Shown piece after piece: positions 40,278 through 49,773 of a stretch of DNA of 64,000 nucleotides (position 1 is its first letter; each line of letters starts with the position of its first letter). Where the stretch lies: NCBI RefSeq assembly GCF_017696175.1, contig NZ_JAAORE010000001.1, forward strand, positions 496,001-560,000, written 5' to 3'. The notes under the pieces are model-generated. The model ran no database searches. It was not told where the DNA came from and saw only the letters and a program-made list of their open reading frames with translations. This DNA comes from Prochlorococcus marinus XMU1404 (lineage in GTDB: Bacteria; Cyanobacteriota; Cyanobacteriia; PCC-6307; Cyanobiaceae). The position numbers and the translations under genes are program-made.

Positions 40278-40529
40278 ATGTTAATTTGCAAGGTTGTAAA
40301 ACCACTTGTTTCTACCAATAGGATTCCTGGTTTTGAACATAAACATCTACAAGTTGTATTGGATGGTACTTCAAGTAAAGTTGCTGTAGATGCCGTCGGC
40401 TGTAAACCAGGAGATTGGGTCATTTGTGTTGGAAGTTCTGCCGCTAGGGAAGCTGCAGGAAGCAAATCGTATCCAAGTGATTTAACTATTGTAGGAATAA
40501 TAGATCATTGGGATCCTGACAAAGCTTAA
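40278..40529 (+). CDS. csoS4A: Carboxysome vertex protein CsoS4A
   Basis: CcmL/EutN-type bacterial microcompartment vertex (BMV) protein, forming pentamers at the shell corners. The 83-residue protein has ICKVVKPLVSTNRIPGFEHK, the core DAVGCKPGDWVICVGSSAARE and a C-terminal DLTIVGIIDHWD. Only small amounts are needed per carboxysome. It is 2 bp after csoSCA and 18 bp before its paralog csoS4B. Confidence 0.97.
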   Translation: MLICKVVKPLVSTNRIPGFEHKHLQVVLDGTSSKVAVDAVGCKPGDWVICVGSSAAREAAGSKSYPSDLTIVGIIDHWDPDKA

Positions 40530-40547
40530 AAATAGGAGGAAGAAATC

Positions 40548-40796
40548 GTGGAAATCATGAAGGTACTTGGAAGAATGGTATGTACTCAAAGAGTTGCTGG
40601 CTTAGGCCATATGAATTTAAGAATTTTGGAAAATAATAAGGGAAAGAAGTTAGTTGCTGTTGATCCTGTAGGCGCGAGAGAGGGTAACTGGGTTTTTACT
40701 GCTAGCGGTTCTGCTGCAAGATTTGCTTGCCCTAATCCAGAAGTTCAAACCGATTTAACTATTGGCGGGATTATTGATTATTGGGAGAATGAATAA
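40548..40796 (+). CDS. csoS4B: Carboxysome vertex protein CsoS4B
   Basis: Second BMV pentamer protein (82 residues), paralog of CsoS4A with the same layout: KVLGRMVCTQRVAGLGHMNL, DPVGAREGNWVFTASGSAAR, DLTIGGIIDYWE. The start at 40548 is a GTG preceded by AGGAGGAAG, an unusually strong Shine-Dalgarno for this genome (40533-40541). An internal ATG at 40557 is less favoured. It is the last canonical shell gene of the operon. Confidence 0.96.
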   Translation: MEIMKVLGRMVCTQRVAGLGHMNLRILENNKGKKLVAVDPVGAREGNWVFTASGSAARFACPNPEVQTDLTIGGIIDYWENE

Positions 40797-40870
40797 ATAC
40801 TTCAACTAAAAAAATTTTTTGAGAAACTTTGTTGACTGTATAGTGTAATTATTCCTGAATAAAGAATTAA

Positions 40871-41110
40871 ATGTGGAATGAAAGAGAATCACCTTCAAGG
40901 ATTGAAAAAAGATTTGAATTTGAGGAATACTCAAAAATAAGCAAATTTATGGGGAAAATTGAGAAATTATGTAAAGAAAAAGAAATCTATCCAAATATCA
41001 GTTTTGGTAAAAATTTTGTTAGTCTTTCAATATTTTTAGATAGTAAAGAAATATCTATTAAAGAAAAAGAATTTTCAAAGGATATAGATACATTTTATTT
41101 GGAAGATTAA
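40871..41110 (+). CDS. Pterin-4a-carbinolamine-dehydratase-like protein (acRAF candidate)
   Basis: A 79-residue protein with the compact alpha/beta layout of pterin carbinolamine dehydratases: SRIEKRFEFEEYSKISKFMGKIEKLCKEKEIYPNIS split across helix and strands, then VSLSIFLDSKEISIKEKEF. The active-site His motif of true enzymes (H-H) is not visible. Homologs next to alpha-carboxysome operons have been reported as RuBisCO assembly factors (acRAF), which lack dehydratase activity. It follows csoS4B by 74 bp on the same strand. Function is inferred from position and fold. Confidence 0.82.
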   Translation: MWNERESPSRIEKRFEFEEYSKISKFMGKIEKLCKEKEIYPNISFGKNFVSLSIFLDSKEISIKEKEFSKDIDTFYLED

Positions 41111-41115
41111 TCCTT

Positions 41116-41343
41116 TCAATAATTATTAGGCTTAGCAATATCTCTTTTGATTAAAGCCATCAAATATGTAGGCGCTTTATATCTTCCTGGCAGGCATCTA
41201 TTTAGAGTTTCTAGATGTCCCCAGCATACTGTCTTTTCTATATCTTTTACTGAATTACCTTTTAAGATTAATAGTCTTAGAGCTTTACAAAATAAAGGAT
41301 AACCTGCTTCTAACTCATCTATATTTAGCTTTGCTGCTGACAT
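41116..41343 (-). CDS. Small conserved protein beside the carboxysome cluster (orf75)
   Basis: The 75-residue soluble protein has no recognised domain. It is largely helical, has two cysteines in the first two thirds (ELEAGYPLFCKALRLL, VKDIEKTVCWGHLETLNRC) and a third after that, with an Arg-rich turn (LPGRYKAPTYLM). It converges with the acRAF candidate, five bases apart. From memory similar small genes are found beside cso clusters in other marine cyanobacteria, but no role is known to me. Confidence 0.68.
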   Translation of the reverse strand: MSAAKLNIDELEAGYPLFCKALRLLILKGNSVKDIEKTVCWGHLETLNRCLPGRYKAPTYLMALIKRDIAKPNNY

Positions 41344-41428
41344 AGACTAAAGAGGAATAACCATTTAATAATCTATACAAATATGGTGCATATTTGGATC
41401 ATATTTCAAATATCTCAATAAATAGAAA

Positions 41429-41821
41429 TTAATCTAGAAATGCAACGCAATCTATCTCAACTAAAACTCCTTTAGGTAGGGATGAAACCTCCACACAGGC
41501 CCTTGCTGGAGGATTCTCTACGTTGAAAAAATCACTATATATTTGATTGACGATTTGAAAATTACTTAGGTCGGTCAAGTAAATAGTTGTTTTTATTATA
41601 TGCTCTATTTTTGCTCCACCGGCTTTAAGAACCGCTTCTAGATTTTTTAAAACTTGAATAGTTTCCTTTTTTATATCACCCAAACATGTTATTTCATTTG
41701 AAGCTGGGTCTATAGCAATTTGGCCAGAACAATAAATAAAATCACCGGCTTTTATTGCTTGATTATAAGGTCCGACTGGATCTGGAGCGTTCGATGTTTT
41801 AATTACTTGCTTTGTGGACAT
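41429..41821 (-). CDS. ridA: RidA-family enamine/imine deaminase
   Basis: Trimeric RidA/YjgF/UK114 protein that hydrolyses reactive 2-aminoacrylate and related imines made by PLP enzymes. The 130 residues include APDPVGPYNQAI near the start, IYCSGQIAIDP, the middle VLKAGGAKIEHIIKTTIYL and the active-site arginine in PPARACVEVSSLPKG. All typical motifs are present. It lies 24 bp after the gloB stop on the same strand. Confidence 0.93.
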   Translation of the reverse strand: MSTKQVIKTSNAPDPVGPYNQAIKAGDFIYCSGQIAIDPASNEITCLGDIKKETIQVLKNLEAVLKAGGAKIEHIIKTTIYLTDLSNFQIVNQIYSDFFNVENPPARACVEVSSLPKGVLVEIDCVAFLD

Positions 41822-41845
41822 TTGTTTAAGAAGATACCAATCTAT

Positions 41846-42586
41846 TTAAACCCATAAATCTTTATTTGCTCTTAAATAAGTAAATTCTTCCAAATTTCTT
41901 GCTCTTAAGAAAAGATTTATTTTCATCTCATCAACTAGTAAAAATGGAATTGTCAATTCTTTAAGAGAAAGTTTTTTCTCAACTTCCGAAAGTTTATTTT
42001 TTATATCTTGATCCTCAGGCTTAAGATGCAAAGCCCACAATAGATTTGCCTTAGTATATTCATGTGCACAATATATAAGAGTATTTTTTGGTAAGAATTT
42101 GATTCTTTCTAGAGATGAATACATTTGTTGATAAGTTCCTTCAAAAATTCTTCCACAGCCTCCAGAAAATAATGTATCACCTATAAAAAGAATAGGATTT
42201 GCCCCATTCAAAAAGAAGGAAATATGTGAGCTTGTATGCCCTAATACTTCAATTATTTTTACTTCTTCATCTAGAATATTTAAATTTTCTCCATCCTTTA
42301 CTGATACATTTTGAAAAGGTATTCGTTTTTTTTCTTTGGAAGAAGCAATCACCTTTACATTTGGCCATCTTTCCATTAGTTGTTTTGTCCCACCAATATG
42401 ATCTGAATGATGATGCGTTTGCAAAATAGCTTTTAAGTGTAAATTATTTTCATCTATGTATTTAATTACTGGTTCGTGTACAGATGGATCTATAACTACA
42501 ACGGATTTATCTTTTACCCACAACCAAATAACGTTATCATTTAAAACTCTGATTCCTATTATATTTCGAGCTTTATTAAATTCCAT
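41846..42586 (-). CDS. gloB: Hydroxyacylglutathione hydrolase (glyoxalase II)
   Basis: Metallo-beta-lactamase-fold enzyme that hydrolyses lactoylglutathione in methylglyoxal detoxification. With the ATG complement at 42586 it has 246 residues. The metal motif THHHSDH (His58, His60, Asp62, His63) is followed by [27 protein letters not shown] and [11 protein letters not shown], all family ligands. The frame is open to 42757 but this extra part overlaps the divergent hisG and is not family-like. Starts of gloB and hisG are 40 bp apart. Confidence 0.93.
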   Translation of the reverse strand: MEFNKARNIIGIRVLNDNVIWLWVKDKSVVVIDPSVHEPVIKYIDENNLHLKAILQTHHHSDHIGGTKQLMERWPNVKVIASSKEKKRIPFQNVSVKDGENLNILDEEVKIIEVLGHTSSHISFFLNGANPILFIGDTLFSGGCGRIFEGTYQQMYSSLERIKFLPKNTLIYCAHEYTKANLLWALHLKPEDQDIKNKLSEVEKKLSLKELTIPFLLVDEMKINLFLRARNLEEFTYLRANKDLWV

Positions 42587-42626
42587 TGTTAACTTAGAAT
42601 TAAGAATGCTTTGAAGAAATTGATCT

Positions 42627-43265
42627 ATGTTTACTATAGCTTTACCTAAAGGAGCTCTGTTAAAAGATTCAATTTCAACTTTTAAAAGAGCTGGATTAGA
42701 TTTTTCTGCAGCATTGGACGAAAATAATAGATCATTAACCTTTGAATCAAATTGCAAACGGGCTAAAGCATTATTAGTAAGAAATGGAGATGTCCCCGTT
42801 TACGTTAGTTATGGCCAAGCTGATTTGGGTATTGTTGGGTATGATGTCCTACTCGAATCTGAATTAAAAGTCGCAAAATTATTAGATTTAGGATTTGGGG
42901 GTTGTCATATGTCGTTGGCGGTTAAGAAAAATAGCAATTATTCCAAACCAACTGATCTTCCAGCTAATTGTAAAGTAGCAAGTAAATTTACAAAAACAGC
43001 AAGATCTTATTTTGATGAATTAAATATACCTGTAGAAATAGTTCATTTGACAGGATCAGTAGAGCTTGGTCCTCTTACAGGTATGGCAGAAGCAATAGTT
43101 GATTTGGTTGCAACTGGAAAGACTCTTCAAGAGAATGGTTTAATTAAAATAGACGATCTTTTCTACTCGACTGCAAGACTAATAGGAAATCCTTTATCTA
43201 TGAGGTTAGATGATAATCATCTCAGAGATACGATTTTATCAATAGAATCAACTAATGCTCTATAG
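42627..43265 (+). CDS. hisG: ATP phosphoribosyltransferase, short form
   Basis: First enzyme of histidine synthesis. The 212-residue protein is the short (HisG-S) form, which lacks the C-terminal regulatory domain and requires HisZ. It shows [15 protein letters not shown] at the start, [12 protein letters not shown] near residue 65, and the PRPP-binding loop [14 protein letters not shown] near 156. HisZ is not in the window; hisIE is at 58 kb. It is followed 12 bp later by an ABC exporter gene. Confidence 0.95.
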   Translation: MFTIALPKGALLKDSISTFKRAGLDFSAALDENNRSLTFESNCKRAKALLVRNGDVPVYVSYGQADLGIVGYDVLLESELKVAKLLDLGFGGCHMSLAVKKNSNYSKPTDLPANCKVASKFTKTARSYFDELNIPVEIVHLTGSVELGPLTGMAEAIVDLVATGKTLQENGLIKIDDLFYSTARLIGNPLSMRLDDNHLRDTILSIESTNAL

Positions 43266-43277
43266 AAGATTAGTTAA

Positions 43278-45074
43278 ATGTTTTTTAATGATTTTAGAAG
43301 GATTAAAAAGTTAGGTAAATATTTAACAAAAGACAAAAAAGCAATCTACTTGATCTTAATAGTTTTATTACCCGTATCATTCTCTGGAGCTATTCAACCA
43401 CTATTAGTAGGCCAGGCAATTACTATTCTTAAAAATGAAAGCACAGATGTTTGGTTAAGTAAAACTTTCTTTGGGCAATCAATAAATGCAATAATCTTAA
43501 CTTTATTTATAACTGTTTTATTTAGGTTAGTTTTGCAAGGATATCAAACTTACAATATCCAAGCAGTTGGTCAACGTTTGACAGCAAGGATAAGAAGAGA
43601 ACTTTTTGATCATTCGATATCATTATCTCTTAACTATCACGACAAAATGCCTGTAGGGAAATTGTTAACGAGATTAACTAATGATGTTGACGCTCTAGCC
43701 GAGGTTTTTGGTAGTGGGGCGGTTGGAGTCATTGCTGACTTTGTTAGTCTGATCGTAATTTCTTTGACAATGCTCTCAATTGACCGAGGACTTGCGATTT
43801 TATTACTCTTAACTCAAATCCCAGTTTCATATTTCATTATTTGGCTTCAAAAACGTTATAGAAAGGCTAATTATCAAGTAAGAGAAGAATTATCTCAACT
43901 TAACTCTGATTTTCAAGAGAATCTTCAAGGTTTAGAAGTAGTACAGATGTTTAGAAGAGAGGGTTTTAATAGCAAGAAATTTTCTAATACTGGACTTGCT
44001 TATAAAAGAGCAGTAAATGGAACAATATTTTATGACAGTAGCATTTCAGCATTTATAGAGTGGATTTCACTTGCCGCAGTTTCCTTAGTTTTAGCAGTTG
44101 GAGGGTATCTGGTTACCTCTGGAAATATTGGCTTAGGCACATTAACAACTTTCATTTTATATTCCCAAAGACTATTTGAACCTTTAAGACAACTAGCAGA
44201 AAGATTTACTCAGATTCAAGGAGGTCTTACAGCTGTCGAGAGAATAAATGAATTATTAGATGAAGAAATTCAGATTAAAGACTCTATTTCTGAAAAGCAT
44301 TTTTCGCAAGATTTTCAAAATTTAAATAAGAAATTTAAGGGAAAAATCGAATTCAGGAATGTTAGTTTCTTCTACAAAGAAGGAGAGCATATCCTAAAAG
44401 ATTTATCTTTCTTGATAAATCCAGGAGAGCATGTAGCTTTCGTAGGCCCAACTGGTTCAGGTAAAACAACCATAATTAGATTATTATGTAGATTATATGA
44501 ACCTCAATCAGGCGAAATTTTAATCGATGATATAGATATAAAAGATATTCCTATCGCAACCCTTAGAAATATGTTGGGAGTCGTTTTACAAGATACATTT
44601 ATCTTTAGTGGAAATGTTGCAGATAATTTGAAACTAAATGCGAATATAGACAATTTTGAATTAGAAATTCTTTGTAAAGAATTAGGGTTAAATAGTTTGT
44701 TAAAAAAATTACCAAATGGTTTGAATACCTTTCTTAGAGAAAGAGGAGGTAATCTGTCTTCTGGGGAGAGACAACTTCTTTCAGTAGCTAGGGTGGCGAT
44801 TAGAAACCCTGTCGTTTTGATAATGGATGAAGCTACAGCATTTATGGATCCTTCTACAGAAGCCACTTTGCAGAAAGATCTTGAAAGAATTCTTACAAAA
44901 AGAACAGCATTAGTAATAGCGCATAGACTGGCAACTATTGAAAGTTCTGATAAGATTTTAGTTTTAAAAGGGGGATCATTAGTTGAAGAGGGGACACATA
45001 ATGAATTAAGACTGAAAAAGGGTTTGTATTTTCAGCTCTCTGAGCTTCAACAAAAAGGATTTGCGAATTTTTAA
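43278..45074 (+). CDS. ABC transporter, fused membrane and ATPase domains (MsbA/MDR type)
   Basis: A 598-residue half-transporter. Residues 1 to about 330 form six transmembrane helices (exporter type I), then an ATPase domain: Walker A GPTGSGKTT near residue 393, Q-loop VVLQDTFIF, signature LSSGERQ near 494, Walker B VVLIMDEATA and the H-loop AHRLAT. Such exporters move lipids, peptides or drugs and work as dimers. The substrate cannot be read from the sequence. It begins 12 bp after hisG and its stop overlaps the next gene's start by one base (TAATG). Confidence 0.92.
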   Translation: MFFNDFRRIKKLGKYLTKDKKAIYLILIVLLPVSFSGAIQPLLVGQAITILKNESTDVWLSKTFFGQSINAIILTLFITVLFRLVLQGYQTYNIQAVGQRLTARIRRELFDHSISLSLNYHDKMPVGKLLTRLTNDVDALAEVFGSGAVGVIADFVSLIVISLTMLSIDRGLAILLLLTQIPVSYFIIWLQKRYRKANYQVREELSQLNSDFQENLQGLEVVQMFRREGFNSKKFSNTGLAYKRAVNGTIFYDSSISAFIEWISLAAVSLVLAVGGYLVTSGNIGLGTLTTFILYSQRLFEPLRQLAERFTQIQGGLTAVERINELLDEEIQIKDSISEKHFSQDFQNLNKKFKGKIEFRNVSFFYKEGEHILKDLSFLINPGEHVAFVGPTGSGKTTIIRLLCRLYEPQSGEILIDDIDIKDIPIATLRNMLGVVLQDTFIFSGNVADNLKLNANIDNFELEILCKELGLNSLLKKLPNGLNTFLRERGGNLSSGERQLLSVARVAIRNPVVLIMDEATAFMDPSTEATLQKDLERILTKRTALVIAHRLATIESSDKILVLKGGSLVEEGTHNELRLKKGLYFQLSELQQKGFANF

Positions 45075-45604
45075 TGATTTTCAGAAACCAAGGGCCCTCA
45101 ATAAAAAAATCTAACAACATACCTAAAGATGAACTTTCAGATATTTATGGTGTGAATTCTTATGAATTTACTCAAAAAAATAAAGAAGAGATTTTTGTAT
45201 GTAGTAGAAGCAAAGAGTTAGATCTAATAGAGCTAGATCAACTCTTGCAAACTGTTGGTTGGAGCAGAAGGCCAATAAGAAGAGTTAAAAGAGCTTTGGA
45301 TTTTAGTATTTTGGTGGTTGGATTATGGCGTCACGATGATAAATTTCCTAGGCTAGTAGGCTTTGCAAGATGTACTGGAGATGGAATCCTAGAGGCAACA
45401 GTGTGGGACGTAGCTGTTAATCCTGTCTATCAAGGCCTTGGATTAGGAAAAGAGTTGATGAAATATATCTTAAAAGAATTAAAAAATATTGGGATTTCAA
45501 AAGTTACTCTCTTTGCTGATGCGGAAGTGGTTTCATTTTACAAAAGACAAGGTTGGACATTAGAGCCAAGAGGTTCTAAATGTGCTTTTTGGTATGCAAA
45601 TTAA
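45074..45604 (+). CDS. GNAT-family N-acetyltransferase
   Basis: A 176-residue protein with a GCN5-type acetyltransferase domain in the second half: LVGFARCTGDGILEATVWDVAVNP, then the acetyl-CoA loop YQGLGLGKELMKYIL (Q-x-x-G-x-G/A), and FYKRQGWTLEP. The first 55 residues are a more variable tail. Cyanobacterial and plastid members (e.g. those resembling plastid ycf52/GNAT) acetylate proteins, but the target here is unknown. Its ATG overlaps the ABC transporter's stop by one base, so they share a transcript. Confidence 0.88.
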   Translation: MIFRNQGPSIKKSNNIPKDELSDIYGVNSYEFTQKNKEEIFVCSRSKELDLIELDQLLQTVGWSRRPIRRVKRALDFSILVVGLWRHDDKFPRLVGFARCTGDGILEATVWDVAVNPVYQGLGLGKELMKYILKELKNIGISKVTLFADAEVVSFYKRQGWTLEPRGSKCAFWYAN

Positions 45605-46288
45605 TTATTTTTTGTAGTAGTCAGAATAGATAGATTTTGTCGATTCGCCTTTTAACCACCTTCTTCTATAGTTCCAGTTCTTTATCGCTTGGAGCAAAAT
45701 ATTGGTTTTTTCCCATTTTCTTGAACTTATAAAAATGGGTAAATTTAATTGTTTTAAATCTTTTTTATTGTTTAATCTCCTTAAAAAATCTACGTCTTCC
45801 ATTAGAGGTATCTTTCTAAAACCATTATTCTTAAGGTAGTTAGTTCTATGAATTATTAAACCTTGGTCACCATAAGGTTTTTTAAAATATTGACTTCTCA
45901 AATTTACAAGAATCTCTAGGAATCTGTAAATTATCTTTTTGTGATTAATTTTAAATTTAAAATAGTAAATATACTTCTTGTCGCCCCTTAAGATTGAATT
46001 TATTTTCCTAAACCAATCATGAGTTAATCTCGTATCAGCATGTAAAAATATTAGCCATTCCCCTTTTGAATTCTTAGCACCAATATCTAGTTGTAAACCT
46101 CGATTTTTTTCTTTGGATTTATATACTTTCGCCCCATAAATCTTTGCTAGATCAATTGTTTTATCTTTACTGCCGCAGTCAACAATAATAATTTCTCCAT
46201 CTTTGTGAATAATCGACAAGTCTGAAAGCAATAATGGCAAGTTATTGGCTTCATTGATAGTTGGAATAATAATTGAGATGTTCGACAA
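45605..46288 (-). CDS. Family 2 glycosyltransferase (TIGR04283-like)
   Basis: The 227-residue protein opens with ISIIIPTINEANNLP and has DCGSKDKT and FLHADTR (the DxD-type metal site) and GDQGLIIHR, matching the short, membrane-associated family 2 glycosyltransferases. It is adjacent to a DUF2064/TIGR04282 gene on the same strand with a 5-bp gap. That pair often occurs together, and the TIGR names tie the pair to arsenosugar biosynthesis in some bacteria. The real donor and acceptor are unknown. It converges with the GNAT gene with no gap. Confidence 0.88.
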   Translation of the reverse strand: MSNISIIIPTINEANNLPLLLSDLSIIHKDGEIIIVDCGSKDKTIDLAKIYGAKVYKSKEKNRGLQLDIGAKNSKGEWLIFLHADTRLTHDWFRKINSILRGDKKYIYYFKFKINHKKIIYRFLEILVNLRSQYFKKPYGDQGLIIHRTNYLKNNGFRKIPLMEDVDFLRRLNNKKDLKQLNLPIFISSRKWEKTNILLQAIKNWNYRRRWLKGESTKSIYSDYYKK

Positions 46289-46293
46289 ATTGA

Positions 46294-46929
46294 TTACTTT
46301 CTTTTTTCAATATCAATTATTGTATCTATATCTGTTTTTTTATTTAAAAACTTATATTTTAATTTTGTAGAGGAAAAATTATCAATTGTTTTCTGAAGAA
46401 CATTTTCTTTACTCCAACTTATATTGATAAAAGGTAAGTATGGATGTCTTGATATTATTTTTGTTGATAAGCCAATAAGCCAATAACCTCCATCATTGGA
46501 TGGCCCTAAAATAAGATCATTATGTTTTAGCTCTCTTAAAGTAGTTAATAAATCTAAGTGGCATAAATCTGGTAGGTCAGTACCAATAAAAATAATATTT
46601 TTTATCTTATTTTGATCACAATATTTTTTGTTGATAATTATTTGCCTTTTCATTTTTTCTCCCAAGCAGCCTTTTCCCTGTAAATTAAACTTTTTAATTC
46701 CTAATTCTGTAGACCATCTTTTACAACTCTTTTCCCCTAACCCTGAAATCGCTATAGAAATATCAATTAGCTTAATTTTTTGGAGAGATTTAGCTACTGA
46801 AATAGTGTGATTAGTCATTACACTTTGTACTTTTGCAGAATTACTTTTACCTATATCTTTCGCTAATCTTGTTTTGCATCTCCCAAAACCATGCCATTTT
46901 GCCATGATAATAAGTAATCCTTTATCCAA
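46294..46929 (-). CDS. DUF2064/TIGR04282 nucleotidyl- or glycosyltransferase-like protein
   Basis: The 211-residue protein has LLIIMAKWHGFGRCKTRLAKDIG at the start (a nucleotidyltransferase-like Lys/Arg loop), IFIGTDLPDL near residue 119 and LGPSNDGGYWLIGLS, a GT-A-fold signature. It is paired with the following family 2 glycosyltransferase, separated by 5 bp, so the two likely work on one glycoconjugate. Some relatives are annotated as arsenosugar biosynthesis proteins. No arsenic gene is nearby apart from the ArsC-like fragment at the window start. Confidence 0.85.
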   Translation of the reverse strand: MDKGLLIIMAKWHGFGRCKTRLAKDIGKSNSAKVQSVMTNHTISVAKSLQKIKLIDISIAISGLGEKSCKRWSTELGIKKFNLQGKGCLGEKMKRQIIINKKYCDQNKIKNIIFIGTDLPDLCHLDLLTTLRELKHNDLILGPSNDGGYWLIGLSTKIISRHPYLPFINISWSKENVLQKTIDNFSSTKLKYKFLNKKTDIDTIIDIEKRK

Positions 46930-47096
46930 TACTTCAGAAAGCTTTTTAACAATTATATGTCTATAAAAATAGAAAATTTATTTTTTTTAATTTAGATGAT
47001 GCTTTGTTAAGTAATTTTAAATTTATCGTGATCTTATGATTTGACAATGGCCAATTATTAAATTCCAACTAGATTAATAATCTACAGAAAAAAATT

Positions 47097-48491
47097 TTGC
47101 AAGCAACTAATCCTATTTGGGCGGAAGTTCAACAATTACTTCAAAAAACTTTAAGTAAGCCTTCATTTGAGACGTGGATAAGGCCTGCTAAATTTGATTG
47201 CTTTGAAAAAGGTTTATTGACTTTGATCGCTCCAAACACATTTTCCAGTGATTGGTTAAGGAAGAATTATTGTGAAACTATCGAAAAGGCTGCAAAAGAA
47301 ATTTGCGGACATGATGTAAAAGTCGTTTTTAAATCTGAAACAAATAGTATCAACGATTTAATAAATAAAGATAACTTAAATGAGAGAAACGTTAATCATA
47401 TAGCAAAATCTTTTTCTAATAAAAGCCAAGATAACTCTTCAAAAAATCGATCTAAAAATCCTAATGGTTTAAATTTTCGCTACGTTTTTAAAAGATTTGT
47501 TGTGGGTCCAAATAGTAGGTTAGCTCACGCTGCAGCTTTAGCAGTTGCCGAATCTCCCGGAAGAGAATTCAATCCTTTATTTATTTGTGGTGGAGTAGGC
47601 CTAGGTAAAACTCATTTAATGCAAGCAATAGGTCATTATCGAGTAGAAATTGATCCAGAAGCAAAAGTTAAATATGTATCTACAGAGACTTTTACTAACG
47701 ATGTTATTAGTGGCATAAGGAGAGATGGAATGACTGCTATTAGAGATAAATATAGAAATGTAGATTTGATCTTAATAGACGATATACAATTCTTGGAAGG
47801 TAAAGAGTATACACAGGAAGAATTCTTTCATACTTTTAACGCTCTTCACGAATCAGGAAGTCAAATAGTTATTGCAAGTGATAGACCTCCAAATCAATTA
47901 TCTGGAATTCAAGAGAGATTGATTTCTAGGTTCTCAATGGGTATGACTGCAGATATTCAACCTCCTGACCTTGAGACTAGGACAGCTATTCTTCAAAAAA
48001 AGGCAGAACAAGAGAGGTTGAGTCTTCCAAGAGATTTAATTCAATTTATAGCTGGAAGATTCACTTCGAATATTCGAGAATTAGAAGGAGCATTTACAAG
48101 AGCTGTTGCATTCGCTTCAATTACAGGTTTGCCTATGACAGTTCAATCAATAGCCCCAATGCTTGATCCCAATAGCGTTGGAGTAGTTGTTACTCCAAAA
48201 CAAGTTATTAATAAAGTTTCAGATTTCTTTAAAGTTTCTACCGATGAATTGATAAGTTCAAGTAGAAGAAAACCCGTAAGTCAAGCTAGACAAATCGGTA
48301 TGTATCTTATGCGACATGGCACTGATCTAAGCTTACCAAGAATTGGAGATGAATTTGGGGGTAAAGACCATACAACAGTTATGTACGCAATTGAACAAGT
48401 TGAAAAAAAATTATCCACTGATCCTAATATTGCTAGCCAAGTTCAAAAAATAAGGGATTTGCTTCAAATAGATTCAAGAAAAAATTCATAA
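47097..48491 (+). CDS. dnaA: Chromosomal replication initiator DnaA
   Basis: AAA+ initiator of replication. The 464-residue protein from a TTG start has domain I ([12 protein letters not shown]), an Asn/Ser-rich linker, then the AAA+ core with Walker [14 protein letters not shown] near residue 164 and Walker [11 protein letters not shown], followed by domain IV with the DnaA-box-binding helix [15 protein letters not shown] near 420. A TTATCCACT near 48411 is only a near-match to a DnaA box inside the gene, and no box cluster is visible upstream, so this is not oriC. In marine picocyanobacteria oriC is thought to be near dnaN. Confidence 0.97.
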   Translation: MQATNPIWAEVQQLLQKTLSKPSFETWIRPAKFDCFEKGLLTLIAPNTFSSDWLRKNYCETIEKAAKEICGHDVKVVFKSETNSINDLINKDNLNERNVNHIAKSFSNKSQDNSSKNRSKNPNGLNFRYVFKRFVVGPNSRLAHAAALAVAESPGREFNPLFICGGVGLGKTHLMQAIGHYRVEIDPEAKVKYVSTETFTNDVISGIRRDGMTAIRDKYRNVDLILIDDIQFLEGKEYTQEEFFHTFNALHESGSQIVIASDRPPNQLSGIQERLISRFSMGMTADIQPPDLETRTAILQKKAEQERLSLPRDLIQFIAGRFTSNIRELEGAFTRAVAFASITGLPMTVQSIAPMLDPNSVGVVVTPKQVINKVSDFFKVSTDELISSSRRKPVSQARQIGMYLMRHGTDLSLPRIGDEFGGKDHTTVMYAIEQVEKKLSTDPNIASQVQKIRDLLQIDSRKNS

Positions 48492-49721
48492 TTTATTATA
48501 AATGAAATTTTTAGGATCTTGATCATATCTATGCTTGAGGGGTAGCCTATCAATTTCATTGTCATCACTTTGTAATTCAATTTTATTTAATGATTGTCTC
48601 AATAACCTTGCAGAAATAATTGGCATATCTCTTGGAACTGAGATCCTATTTTTTAAATATCTTAGAGATTTTCCTGAAAGTTTATCAGGGATTTTTAATT
48701 CACCTGTGATCATGTGAGTTAATGCTGATCTTAATGATTCCTCAAAGAATTCTTTATTATATGGGTTAACTTTTAGTAAATTATCTTTATGCTTTATTAC
48801 TCTTTTTAAAGCAATTTTAGCGTAATATTTTGAATCATATTTTTTATTGAATTCAAAATCACCAAGACCCTCTCCAGTATCTATTGACTCAGAGAAAGCA
48901 ATCTGTTCTTTATTGGTTTCTTTATAGCATCCTCCCATTTGAGGGGGTAAATCATGAGAGTGCGTATGAAAATCACCCTGTGTACCTGTATAAGCACTTT
49001 TCCCTTCAAATTGGGTAAGCCAGTTGTTAACATTTCTATAATTAGATCTTAAATTAAATCCTTTATAGTAAATCAAAGAAGCATTCATTCTTTCCATGTA
49101 AGGAATAAAAATAATATCTCCAATACCAGGTTCAATTTCACTTGAATGAGAAACTACCGGATCAACAAACCCTGATTCTGATCTACTTAGGATTTCATCA
49201 AATTTGCAAATAGATTCTTCCAATCTTTTTTTTCTAAAAGAGTTATCAATAAAATTAAAGCTTTCTCGGCAAAGCCAATTACACCAGGATCTGAAAATTT
49301 CCCTTTCCAATTCTCGAGTTTTCCTAAGATGACTTGACGTTATAAGAGACCCAAGTGCTCCAAATTCATTTTCTAAAAAAGCTATGATGTTATCGCTTTC
49401 AGTTATTATTTGACCCTTAAATTCAATTGCTGGTAATTTACCCGATCTGACTTTATCAAGGAACCAACTTTCTTTTTGACCATAGCAAAACATATTTATT
49501 TTTTTGACTCTATATGGAATTCTTTTGAATTCAAGCCATAACCATATTTTCTGACAGTAAGGACACCAAGAATGCCTATCTCTGTATAAAGTAACTATTA
49601 CATCATTTTCAGGATGCCCAAATAATCTTAAATTTGCGTAGGAATTATTAATACCATTGACTCTATCAAGATCTTCAATATCAAACTTTTTTAAATCATT
49701 CCATGTCAAAATCCCATTCAT
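48486..49721 (-). CDS. Glutathione S-transferase-like protein, long form
   Basis: A 411-residue protein. A thioredoxin-fold N-domain with the redox motif CPYC at Cys53-Cys56 ([10 protein letters not shown]) is followed by [22 protein letters not shown], the glutathione-binding segment with Glu/Ser, and an all-helical C-domain. The remaining ~150 residues (after about 255) are an extension with acidic and basic stretches not typical of GSTs (about 220). It faces the dnaA gene with a six-base overlap and is divergent from gor by 52 bp, a sensible partner for glutathione chemistry. Confidence 0.83.
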   Translation of the reverse strand: MNGILTWNDLKKFDIEDLDRVNGINNSYANLRLFGHPENDVIVTLYRDRHSWCPYCQKIWLWLEFKRIPYRVKKINMFCYGQKESWFLDKVRSGKLPAIEFKGQIITESDNIIAFLENEFGALGSLITSSHLRKTRELEREIFRSWCNWLCRESFNFIDNSFRKKRLEESICKFDEILSRSESGFVDPVVSHSSEIEPGIGDIIFIPYMERMNASLIYYKGFNLRSNYRNVNNWLTQFEGKSAYTGTQGDFHTHSHDLPPQMGGCYKETNKEQIAFSESIDTGEGLGDFEFNKKYDSKYYAKIALKRVIKHKDNLLKVNPYNKEFFEESLRSALTHMITGELKIPDKLSGKSLRYLKNRISVPRDMPIISARLLRQSLNKIELQSDDNEIDRLPLKHRYDQDPKNFIYNKL

Positions 49722-49773
49722 TATTAGTGTTAAAGCTATAAACTAAAGTTATAATAAATGATTAAAAAAAGTC

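Noticed and set aside
40797-40870. Terminator after csoS4B
   Set aside because: Only A-run/T-run symmetry with no real stem; the next gene is on the same strand and may be co-transcribed.
46930-47096. oriC next to dnaA
   Set aside because: No cluster of DnaA boxes or AT-rich unwinding repeats; only one near-match (TTATCCACT, about 48411) and that lies inside the gene. Marine picocyanobacterial oriC is thought to be near dnaN.
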